NCBI GenBank assembly: GCA_050084515.1
Contig: CM114271.1
Location: 16,554,001 to 16,618,000, forward strand
Length of the DNA stretch: 64,000 nt
Reading direction: 5' to 3'
Source: Blasia pusilla
Taxonomy: Eukaryota; Marchantiophyta; Marchantiopsida; Blasiales
Under the pieces are notes generated by a model, which was given only the letters and a program-made list of their open reading frames with translations, was not told the DNA's origin and did not search any database. The position numbers were made by a program, and so were the translations under genes. How positions within the stretch are numbered: position 1 is the first letter of the stretch; each line of letters starts with the position of its first letter. Shown here one piece after another: positions 32,506 to 42,586 of this stretch.

Positions 32506-33736
32506 AAATAGAGGCGAAGAAAAGGGATTTTGCAAAGAAAAAGTGAGATCTTCAGGAGCAGGTGGCCGATGCATCTCGACTAAGAGCTGCCCAACGCATG
32601 GTGTTCAGGTACCTCGTCCATTGTAAGAATGCAGGTTCATGGAGAAAAATACCGGCATCCTACAAATTGTGGGCTTCTCCGCCTGATGGAGTGACATTTT
32701 CCATGTACGACATGGAGATGGCTCAAAGCATGTCCGACTCGGAGGTGGAGAATTGCCCGATCTGGCTGGACTTCAATGACCCTGAGGACATATTCGAGAA
32801 AAATCTACGCGTGCTCTATGATGCAGTGGCCGTAGGTAGGGATGACATCCCCAATTTTGTGCAGCCTGAAGACTTTTTTGAAGGAGATGCGGAGGAGCAA
32901 ACCATCGAGACAGCGGAGTTGGTGTCCAAGGTCGTCGCCGCCAAGGAAAAATCTACACTGGGTCTCAAATCCAAGGCGAGTGGATCGAAGAATTCCGAGG
33001 CCAAGTCTTCCCAAAAGAGGCTGAGAATTCAAGGCGAGAGGCGGAATCGTCCGGGCAAGCGAGGAGAGAGGGTCGGACCAGGTCCTCCACAAAAAAACTC
33101 CACCAGAGTCTGAGGTAATAGAGACCCCAACAAGCCAACCCCAGGCTCGGAAGAAGCGGAAGCGAGAGCTGCCAGGTTTGTCCCAAGGAGCAGATCAGGA
33201 TGTGGAATACACTCCATCATCCTTGGGAAGACATAGAGAAACAATGACCCGGACAAGCGTCATCATTCACTCCACGAATCTTCTGGATGAGCTGAAAAGT
33301 TTCAGTTCCCAAGCGTCGACACCCGCCATCGACAAATTGACAACGCTGGGACGGAAGCTTCAACGAAATGGGCACGCTCCTTGGATGGTCCATGGGGAGG
33401 TTGAGGAGGTGGCGGTGGATCTCCTTATCGCTGATTTGCCCTCAGGGTTGCGCTTGTGGGACGAGAATCCGTCCGACGGTATCCCAGATTGGAATGTCCC
33501 TCTTTCTTATGACCAGATCGCGCTCCTATTTTCCTTTGCAGACGCTTATCTCAGTGACAGGGGCTGTTTCTTGGTTTTGACTAGAGGGAGCGAGGAAGAG
33601 CTCTTCAACCTGTTGTGCGTCAAGAGGTCGCTGAAGTGGAGGACGGCGCAATCGTGGGTCATCAAGAACGAGTACCCACTCCGATCCGCGACAAGTCAAA
33701 TCCGTGTAAGGGCTCTAAATCCATATCCAAATTGTC

Positions 33737-34066
33737 TTGCTCCGACATGTTGCATCTTTGCATGCAACCCGTCGGATTGTTTGAGGTGGAGACTTCGGTG
33801 GTGCAATTCGTCTGAAAGCGACGGGTTGCAAATTTACCGCAAGTCTCCATTGGGTGAATGCAACCCGTCGGAACTCGACGGGTTGCAAGTGCTTATGCTT
33901 TTCCTTGTGTTTCTGGAATGATGCAACCCATCTGAATGTGACGGGTTGCTCTTAGCCAACCATGGGCTGCTCTAAGCCAGCAACCTGTCGCCTTCCGACG
34001 AGTTGTTCATGGCAAAAAAATCACTAACACTTGTAAAACAACATGTCGGACTCCGATAGGTTGCTC
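33737..34066. repeat. palindrome cluster E (about 7 copies), in last intron
   Basis: About seven copies between the motif IV exon and the last exon (acceptor TTCACAG at about 34227). Good members include CAACCCGTCGGAA/CTCGACGGGTTG at about 33860. Confidence 0.9.
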
Positions 34067-34799
34067 CAATGTTAGGACTATAACTAAGTTCTCTGGGGTT
34101 AAGCGAAGTTCTTTGGGAATGAGATGCACATTGTGTCACCATTTTGATAGTATACCTTTCTTGTTGTTGCATATTGAAATTAGCTCTTTCTTGTTGCTGA
34201 CATTTTTTCCAACTTGCTTCTTCACAGATGGACCACTCCTTTGTCTACTATTTTGTAAGGTCCAAGAAAACTTCCAAGTGTTTCAGATCCTCGATCCAGT
34301 GGATCCATGCTCTGATGGGTACAGCTTAGAGAGTTTATACAATTCCCGGGAATTTACATGGAAAATGGTACCCCCTTACTTGGAGGAAGGGAAAAGTCTC
34401 CGGCGTTGATGCAAACGCTCATCGAGCTCTACTCAAGGCGGGGTGACTTGGTGTTCGACTTAGTGGGCCTTTCAGGGGCGAGTATCAGAGGCGCATGGTA
34501 GAGTGCCAAGAACATTCTCTGCCTTGAGGGAGGGCAGGAATTGTTTGACCTTTGCAAAGAGGCAAAGGCAGATTACGATAGGCTAGTTGGGGTGTACAAC
34601 TCTCCTCCGAAGCCGACAGCTCAGGTTCCAGACCCACCATTGGTAGTGACACCATCGTCACTTCCCATGATTCCAAAATTTGGGAGGGCAAGGCGGACAG
34701 TAATTGTGGAAGAGCTCTCGGACGATGACGAGTGAGTTCGAAGAACTCAAGGACCCAGCTTGACTACGGCGTTTTGGAGTAGGGATTTATTTGATGAGG

Positions 34800-35200
34800 A
34801 GGCAGAAGAATTCATAGAATAGATCAAATGTACAGTTTCAAGCTTCCTTTGGATGTAATAAAGGACAAGATTTTTTCAAACGATGATGGTGTTTGTAAAA
34901 GTTTGTTGAATATCTTTTTTGGTCTTGTCGAAGATTCTATCTACTCAACAATTCATATTGGTGTTGGATTGTAAAAGGTTGCAACTTTTCACTTTTTGAC
35001 CATTGCACCTTTTTAACCACTTCTAGGCAACCTGTCAAATTCCGACAGGTTGGCTGCGTGAGTGATCGGACTCTTTCCCTGTTAGTCCAACTTTAAAGGC
35101 ATTTTGGCGGGCTTCTTCACTTTGGCACCTTCCCCTAGTTTCGTCAAACAAGTCTTAGGCTTCCTCTCTTCTCTAAGACGTGTTGGATTCCTACTGCTTG
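34800..35200. repeat. 3' flank direct duplication, copy 1
   Basis: Begins TCATAGAATAGATCAAATGTACA, contains an AATAAAGG poly(A)-signal-like site near 34857 and one palindrome (35027), and runs to the TCTAAGACGTGTTGGATTCCT block. It is repeated at 35475-35885, about 676 bases downstream. Confidence 0.9.
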
Positions 35201-36056
35201 GTTGAGGACATGATGGTCTCTCCAAGGACGGAGCACATATTGATACTGGATGGGTGTCACCTTGTAGAGCATACAAGATTTACTGCCAAGGAAGGTGGTG
35301 GGACTCAAATCAGGTTACATGGGACCGTTATAGTGTACCAGGGGGATGCCAAGGCTCTCAAATTTGCCAACATTTTCGATCCCCGTCTATAATCGGCCAA
35401 AGGAGCCACTTGTATCCCAAGATATTCCTTTTGTATAGGAACCTAGGAGAGTTAGGAGTAAATTTGTAAATGACGAGGCTGAAGAAATCATAGACTAGAT
35501 CAAATGTACATTTCCAAGCTTCCTTCGAATTTAATAAAGGAAAAGATTTTTTCAAACGATAATGGTGTTTGTAAAAGTTTTATGAATATTTTTTTGGACT
35601 TGTCGATTGTGTTCGTCTAGCAACTCAAAATGTTTATTTTGCAACCCGTCTGATTCCGACGGGTTGCAACTTTTCACTTTTTCACCACTGCAACTTTTTA
35701 ACCATTTCCAAGCAAGCTGTCAGATTTCGACAGGTTGGTTGCTTGAGTGATCGGACTCTTTCCCTATGAGACCAACTTCTGAGGCATTGTGGCGGGCTTC
35801 TTCACTTTTGGCTCGTTCCCCTAGTATTGTCAAACCAATCGTAGGCTTCTTTCTTCTCTAAGACGTGCTGGATTCCTAAAGCCTGTCGGATTGCCATTTC
35901 AGATTCCCAACCAGTTGGATCTTCGTGGGTGCAGGGTGGAATGGAATCATTTCTCAAAATCTTTCCTTTGTTATGGTGAACTTGGTTGCAAGGGGTGCAA
36001 GCCATCTAATTTTGATGGGTTGCAAGAGTTGCAATCTGTAAAATTCCGACGGATTG
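35027..36056. repeat. palindrome cluster F (about 6 copies)
   Basis: Six widely spaced copies downstream of the methyltransferase gene. The 35027 copy has matched changes in both arms (CAACCTGTC / GACAGGTTG). The copy at about 35999 does too, at another position (CCATC / GATGG). Confidence 0.9.
35475..35885. repeat. 3' flank direct duplication, copy 2
   Basis: Second copy of 34800-35200, with the same AATAAAGG site near 35533 and the same palindrome position, diverged by substitutions and small gaps. Between the copies, 35220-35470 holds CACATATTGATACTGGATGG, shared with the inverted 16-kb copy. Confidence 0.9.
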
Positions 36057-36596
36057 GGAGGGGTGCAGCTTCTCGGTTTCTCAGATTTAGGATCTGAATG
36101 AAGGGACATCAGTTCCTCTTTACTCCAGACAGCTAAAAATCTTTTGGTTTAGTTATCGTCTCTTGTGTTCACATTTCACAAAGTTGGTCTTTATTTGAAC
36201 CTTTCATTGAGATGAGATTGCTACTTCTGGTCATATTATTTGCCAATGGTCCTCCAAAAAATAGTCCTGGGCACAGCTTATTGTAGACTGAGACAAGCAA
36301 TGTGAAAAAACTTAGGCTCACATGGAGAGTGATGGGAAAATGTTTGTAGTGGTGTTATGATGTCTACTAGTTTTTTTCCCTGTGGAAAAAGGAGGTTTCT
36401 TTAGGCCCGAACGTGGACCACTACCTACTCTCTTCTAAAGATTTCATGAACTTGAAAGCAAACAAAAATTTCAAATATGTCAAAAATTTTGAAGAGAGGA
36501 GGCGGATTTGGCCCCTTTTTTTTAAGAGAGACTCTCCTCTCTTCCTCTCTCCTGCCAGAATACGAGCCCCCCGTAGGTGTTAAGGTGAGAGCTCGA
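36057..36596. other. no gene seen
   Basis: Spacer of about 540 bases with a poly(T)/CT-rich stretch at about 36515-36560. No supported frame. Confidence 0.45.
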
Positions 36597-37730
36597 TGTG
36601 GATAGACGTCAGATTTCAGTCCTATCAGCAAACATGTTTGTTGCATTCTTGGGCAAGATCCCCACCCCGGCGAAGAAACCTGCCTTCCAAACCTCTCTTT
36701 GGCGGGATGCGGTGGAGTGGGTTCATTATTGCTACTCTAAAGAGCACAAGAAATTTTTATGCTTATGCTCCAAGTGCATTGAAGATTGTCGCGGCCGTGC
36801 AACTTTCAACTTGCACATTGCATCCCATTGGTTGAGGCCGGTGCGTGGAACAAATGCGATGAAGACAAGGTGGATGATGATGGTAAGCTAGGGTCTCTTT
36901 CCCCTCATGACAAATGGTTTGAAGATTACTTTCTTGATAGGATGGAAGTAGCTTATGCTTGCCTATATCTTTTGATGGTGTGCAGTGTTGCAAACACCAT
37001 CAGCACACCAACAAGTTTGCAGCTGATGGTGTTGCATAGTGCTGCAAACTTGCGACTTCGAGGCACGGTGCAGCAACGTTGGGCCAACCAAAAAAATCAA
37101 AAGAAGGCCGGGCTCCTAAACAAAGCCAAAGAGCATGCTAGAAGGGCGACTGGCCCTTTTTGTCCCCATGCCAAACTTGCCGGACTTGCTGATTGGGTTT
37201 GAGGCCTTTAGGACATAGGAACATCGGCAAACCTCTTGGGCAGGTTTAGCTAAGATAGACGAGTATGAGAAGGCCTGCGAGGAACTTAAATCCACACTAG
37301 TGCGGCCTACCACGACTATGAAAGGATGGATAGAGGCATGGCGTAGACTTCTCCCTTCCACTATCTATATAGATAGAGCTCACCATTCTACATATTGGAG
37401 ATGCCTAGTTGTTTTCCATCACCTATATGCAGTTTGGATCATGGATAAAAAAGAGCCATAACGTTGGGATGCTGGAGCAAAAACTAGGCAACAGCAGGTT
37501 GAACATGCCTTGGCTATTTTAGATGGCATGCGTCGAGCACAAAGGCATCACTGGTACATTAGTGAAGAGTATTATCTCCCACGCTTCAAATATAACTACA
37601 AGATATGGAAGGAAAAGACTAAGCCCATCATACTCGCCAAGTTCATAGATAAAGTCTCTCGCATGTATGTGGATGGAGTTGGCTGCAACATTGCCCACGC
37701 TTGTATGCAGGTACTATATGCTGTTTGATT
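36597..37730 (+). pseudogene. possible CACTA-transposase-associated domain and further exons
   Basis: 36598-36890 reads as one frame with an aromatic/cysteine stretch (DAVEWVHYCYSKEHKKFLCLCSKC ends a 24-residue block; then NLHIASHWL). That layout resembles the transposase-associated domain of plant CACTA elements (CPCxxC ... H). Downstream frames at 36786-37202 and 37300-37730 (ISEEYYLPRFKYNYKIW, GVGCNIAHACMQ) look protein-like but are broken by stops. I cannot assign them. This may be a decayed transposon gene. Confidence 0.35.
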
Positions 37731-38399
37731 TCATGATTGTTTGGATGTCATTGAAAAATTGATTGTGGTCTTTTTTTTTCTTGATATTAATGAAGGTACA
37801 ATTGTTACCTATCTATGTGTACATGATGTGAAGGATGGGCTAGATGTCCCAATTATAGATTCTAGTGACTCTTACGGTAGTAACACGATGCTCCCAAGTC
37901 CCCAACCCGACATCTAGAGGAGTGCATGCCAAGTCAATGAGGAGGAAGAGAGTCCTGAACTTGACGATCATGTAGGCGTTGAAGCAGGCACTAATGAAGA
38001 AGATCCGATTCTGCCAAAGAGGCGCCCAAGACCACCAAGGACCAATGTTGAACGGGTTCAAAAAGCAAACATGCGTAGAAAGAATACTGTCCACACTCAA
38101 AAATCTCCTTGATTGAACCCTACGCGGGAGTTGGCTACAGCGAGCACACCTTGTAGGAGAATTCAGAGTCTGGAAACAAGGGATGTTCGTGAGGTGGATT
38201 GCTCCCCTACCCTTGATGGAGTGGTCTTGCAGGCTGAACCTCAATTATCAAGGACTGCATCTTAGGGCATGACAAAAGAAGAGAAAGTGCAAGGGAGAAA
38301 GATGATGATTGAGTCACAGCAAGTTACTATGCCCACTTTTTTTTTTCCTTCATATTTGCTTGTTTTCGTTAGGGTGTGGATCTAATTGCATTTGTGATA

Positions 38400-38870
38400 A
38401 TTTTGTGATAGGTCCTTGAGCTTGGAGGTGGGAATTGCAAGGACCAAGGCAAGGAGGTTGATGAAAACTTAGTGACTTGGGATCTGGAGGGTTATGTAGG
38501 GATGGAAGATGGAGACTTCTTGTCCACACCATTGCCTGATTTCTGCAGGCTTGCCTTACGGCCTTTGGATATGTTTAGAGAGTCCACAAGGGCCAATGAA
38601 GACCAGTAGTATGAAGATACATATGCAATTTTTGAGTGTCATCTTTCCTTGTGCTCTTGTTTCCCATTTTTTGCTTCTGCTTATTGTTCTCATTACTTTG
38701 TACTTTTTTGGACTTGTGTATGTAGTGACACAACAAAGGTGGCACTCTCATTTTCAGCATTGTAGTCTAGATTGTAGTATATGGAATTTGGCGGATGAAG
38801 CGGTGACACAGCCATGTTGCTTGCAAGTAAGGGATCTTACCCTTTACCTGTCGTGATCCTAGCCGTAGGT
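38400..38870 (+). pseudogene. unrecognised exon-like segment
   Basis: After an AG at about 38411 one frame reads LELGGGNCKDQGKEVDENLV and DLEGYVGMEDGDFLSTPLPD, ending at a stop near 38608. It has the composition of a real exon and may belong to the same decayed gene as 36.6-37.7 kb. 37740-38400 and 38870-39090 hold nothing clear. Confidence 0.3.
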
Positions 38871-39106
38871 ATTCAAATAATTACATTACATGTGAGAATT
38901 GATGTTGCCAATGTGTGTTTGGATGAACTTATGCTGCCATGACGCTACATTTTGGATATCTTTTGAGCATGTTTCAGATTTTTTTAACATTGTGGAGGTA
39001 AGCTTCACTTGCAATGTGACCTCCTTTTTTTGCTGCTTCTGCTCATTTAAAGTCCAAGGCTAACATTTCTTCAATGATTTTGTTGCAGGATTGAAACTCT
39101 TATATA

Positions 39107-39750
39107 TTACACATCCTGACTAATAATAAGCTGCATAGAGGATGGAATGTAGCACTTATATCCCTTAGTTCCATCAGCATAGTCAATGAAGATATATCTT
39201 TCAGACTTAAGGTCTAATTTCTGATGTTTCTCAAAAGGAACATGAGCATAACAAATATAGCCAAATACTTTCAAGAGGGAAAAATCAGGTTTACTTCTTG
39301 TGAAGACTTCAAATGGAGTTTTATCATGAACTCCTGCTATTGGAGATTGGTTGATTAAGAAGACTACACATGCTACAGCCTCTGCCCAATAGATCTTAGG
39401 CATGTTCTTCTCCTTCAGCATAGCTCGTGCCGCTTCAACAATATGTCGATTCTTCCTCTCAGCCACTCCATTTTGGTATGGAGTGTAACGGCAAGTCACT
39501 TGATGTTGGATGCCATTCTGACGTAAATAGTCATCAAACTCTGTTGAAAGATATTCTCCTCCTCCATCACAACAAAATTTCAGAATGTGTTCTCCAGTCT
39601 GCTTCTCTACTAGAACTCTGAATGTTTGGAACATTGAGAATACCTCTTACTTGGCTTTCAGAAAGTATACCCATATATACCTAGAGAAGTCATCAATAAA
39701 TCAAATAAAGTACTGGAAATCACTAAGGCTATGTTGTGATGTTGTCCACA
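39107..39750 (-). pseudogene. copia integrase core
   Basis: Contains FIDDFSRYIWVYFLKAK, the catalytic CCDGGGEYLSTEF and YQNGVAERKNRHIVE (catalytic Glu), then KVFGYICYAHVP typical of the copia integrase C-terminus. A stop near 39650 and one near 39700 interrupt it. The first catalytic Asp (IHSD) lies at about 41080, across a 1.3-kb insertion. Confidence 0.9.
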
Positions 39751-40709
39751 CATATATTGTATAAGAGTTTCAATTTTACAGTCGTTTACTGAGTTTGATC
39801 CCCAAGAGGATCATTGTTTGATGAAAAGAGAGTTCGAAATTACAATTCTGTTGTAATAATTGTATTTAAGTGTGTATGATTTAAATTCAATGTCTTATCA
39901 ATATCTTCGGATCTTTCTTAGTACCAAGGTTTCTTTCCTCTATTCTCTCTAGTGGAGTTGACAGCACGCTCAGATAGATTGCCTCTCGATATCAAGAAAC
40001 CTCACAGAGACCTCAACATGAAAGATGGCTTCTCCTACTTTCGGAACTCAATCCGTCTCGGTAGGCTACTCTCTGTCAAACATATTTCCTACAACTCTAT
40101 GTTGATTAGTCCATTGATGAGAAATGTTTGCCTGATTCACTCTTCAATCTGCATATCCAAAAAGAATACTCAGTCATAAGCATCGCACATCAGAATGAAT
40201 GAATGAGTGCTTTACTACTCCATCAAGAATGAAAAAGCTTCAAAAGTGTATACAAGTTTGAGAGGGTAATACTCCCTTGCTCGGACCATTCATACAGCAT
40301 GAAGACTTCGTAAGAGAATGATGATGATAGCTACTTCTATGCTTCTTAAATACTCTGTGAAGTAGGAGTGATCCAAAGATTCGAAGCGTTCTTGATGAAG
40401 CTGGTGTCTCTTCAATATTTGTAACTACCTAGATATATGGTGCTCTTCTCTTTTCCTAAGATCCCTATGAATCTGCAGAACAAAATTGTCTTAACTACCT
40501 ATCTGATACAAAGAGTTGCGCCTTTTCCTATTCTAACTATGTGTCACTTGAAATCACTATCAATCCTAGCTTCGCTTCGCTGTTAAGTCTGGACCTCTTT
40601 TGCTTTGCTTGAGGACGAAGCTCTCTCTCTTGATCTGAAGACGAAGCGCTTCATTCTTTATTCTTGTCCCAAGTGCTTTCTACTTCGAGCTTCGTTCAAG
40701 AGCGAAGTA

Positions 40710-40740
<31 letters not shown>

Positions 40741-41070
40741 TTCTTCTTCTTCTTCTTCTTCTTCTTCTTCTTCTTCTTCTTCATGCTTCCTTAAGAAGCA
40801 AAGCACTTCATAGACAAGTTCTTAACAGAGCTTCGTTGTCCTTTCGAAGTTTCTTGCTGGGTCTTTAGACTTAGTTATTGTATTCTCCTCTCCTCTTAAG
40901 CAAATCCTTGATTTTGTATCTCTCTGCCTTGTCCTTGGAGCTTCGTGATTCACTTTAATCTTACTCATTCTTCTCCATAATAATACATAATAATCAAAAT
41001 CATAATGTATATACAAGTCTTCGTTGAATAAAAAGATGTATTTCTTCAAAAGTACAAAATTATGGGTATC
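39751..41070. mobile_element. 1.3-kb insertion inside copia integrase
   Basis: The integrase frame stops after IHSD on the right side and resumes with the matching next residues on the left, so the intervening DNA was inserted. It holds no recognised coding sequence but contains a TTC microsatellite, and it may be an LTR or non-autonomous element. 39091-39110 and 39752-39772 share a 15-base inverted match (ATTGAAACTCTTATA). Confidence 0.6.
40711..40782. repeat. TTC microsatellite, about 24 units
   Basis: A nearly pure TTC repeat with one CCT interruption near its start. It creates a poly-Leu frame that is not a gene. Confidence 0.97.
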
Positions 41071-41905
41071 ACAACCCATCACTGTGAATCAACTCCAATA
41101 TCCTAGATGCTCTTCTACCTTGCTTTGGAAAAGGAAATCTAGCTTGTTTTCCAAATTGGCAAGGAGGACATACCTCTAACGTAGTAGGACTCGCTAGTTG
41201 AGGGAGTCTTATTACTATATTAGATGATGAAAGACTCTCTAATATTTGAAGATTTATATGTCCAATTCTTTTATGTCACGTATTTAGATATTTGACTTGT
41301 TGGCCGGTTTGACCATACATTACTTTTTGAATCTCTAGCATAGAAACATCTAATTTGAATATTTTTCCAGATCTAGTTCCTTTGGCTATCGTAGCCCGGT
41401 CACCCAATGTTTCAATGAAACAACGATTTGCGTTAAACTTCACTTGATAATATTTTTCTACTATGTGGCCTATAGAGATCAGGTTTCTTGCAATGGTAGG
41501 AACATAGAGAACATTTCCAAGAGCACAAAGACCATCTGATGCTATTGGAACTTTACCGGTATGCGTGATATGATGTTGAGTGTCATCTCCTATGAGCACA
41601 ATTGCAAGATCTTTCACCGGCTCCAAACTACTGAACCATTTAGCTTGTAAAGTCATGTGATTTGATGCACCAGAGTCAATGTATCAATCTGTTGTCGAGT
41701 CTTTCTTGAACATTTCTCCCATATGATGAGTCATGACCAAGAGATGCTCCGTTTGTGAATGTGGTTGTTCTTGGTACTGCTCTTGGTGTTGTTGCTCCAC
41801 ATATTTTTGTTGTTGTAAGGCTCGTGTTCTCATATTTACCTTTTTCTTGAAGCAAAACTTTGCATAGTGATCCTTTATCCCAAAGTAATTGCAAGATCCA
41901 AGGAC
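41071..41905 (-). pseudogene. copia zinc knuckle, protease and integrase N-terminus
   Basis: A degenerate zinc knuckle (CNYFGIKDHYAKFC; second Cys replaced by Phe) is followed by the protease active site DSGASNHMT near 41660, NVLYVPTIARNLISIG (typical copia protease C-terminus), then HKRIGHINLQILE and CPPCQFGKQARFPF, the HHCC finger of integrase. A stop near 41690 and one near 41276 break the frame. Confidence 0.9.
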
Positions 41906-41909
41906 CCTA

Positions 41910-42586
41910 TGTTGCTAACCTCGACCCTAACGGTTTTCACCATCATGTCGTGCGCATACACATCGCTACACAACAAACATCTCTGTCACCGAACACGCAC
42001 ACAAACACGCATGATCCCATGCTAACTCATGGCATCCAAACAACGAGACAAGAAGTACCAAAATATCTCCAATAAAGTAAGCTCCAATCTCTCTCTACAC
42101 CATCTCACACCATAGCTCTCAAAGGTGTGCACTCTCTCTCATGTCAAACCAAACCCACTCTCCTAATGAGAGGCTCGGGTTATATTCACAAGGCAAGGGA
42201 CCATAGCTCCGCCGCCTCATGCCAAGAGGTTCAACAAAGAGAGAATGAGCTCTCAAGCTCTCTCTCCTTGAGGTATACCCTTCCCCTCTCCCAAGCTCTC
42301 TCCATGGTAACCTATTCTCCCAAGTCACCTCCTTGGCTCTTGACCTTATGTAGGAGGTCAAGGGCCACTTACCAAAAATATAAAGTCGATAAAATACTCA
42401 AAATGGTACTTACATAAAATAGTAAGTTCCTCAAAATGGCTCCAAATGAGCCGAAACGAAGGGGAAACCTACACTCTCAGGTTTCCCGGTGCCTCAGCGC
42501 GTCATCCGCGACCTACTGAGTGTGTTCTCCACTACTCATGCAGGCGCTCTATTAGATCTCACCGATCTATCCTAAAAGACGTGACA
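41910..42586 (-). repeat. possible solo LTR inserted in copia gag
   Basis: This 677-bp segment interrupts the copia frame between gag and the zinc knuckle. Read on the minus strand it begins TGTCACGTC and ends TAGCAACA, consistent with LTR borders. I could not see a matching target-site duplication, so identification as a solo LTR is tentative. Confidence 0.45.

Larger units (their letters stand above)
29239..34735 (+). pseudogene. ParB-like domain plus amino-DNA-methyltransferase gene, decayed
   Basis: The gene starts at ATG 29239 (GAGGAGATGGCA). Exon 1 (29239-29892) is charged and coiled-coil-like and ends at a GTAAGA donor; one in-frame TAG lies at 29449-29451. Exon 2 (30003-30463) has a ParB/sulfiredoxin-like pattern: YVREIQSDEDIAKLKQS, a long insert, then FFIWDGNHIFMAW (DGNH codons 30315-30326) and a terminal MAMHAMN. 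From about 31193 a helical region (HPAKYKGFLGHALRNEML) leads into a tandemly duplicated stretch and 32562-33113. A one-base shift in an A run near 33090 leads into a methyltransferase: VDLLIADLPSGLRLWDENP (DPPY-like motif IV, codons 33433-33444), then SFADAYLSDRGCFLVLT. After an intron (about 33703-34227) the last exon holds the motif I half (34457-34487) and ends SDDDE. Motif IV before motif I is the permuted amino-methyltransferase order (N6-adenine or N4-cytosine). Specificity cannot be told. Bacterial and phage enzymes with ParB plus methyltransferase are known. This copy cannot be functional. Confidence 0.6.

Noticed and set aside
40605-40868. poly-Leu open frame
   Set aside because: Product of the TTC microsatellite.
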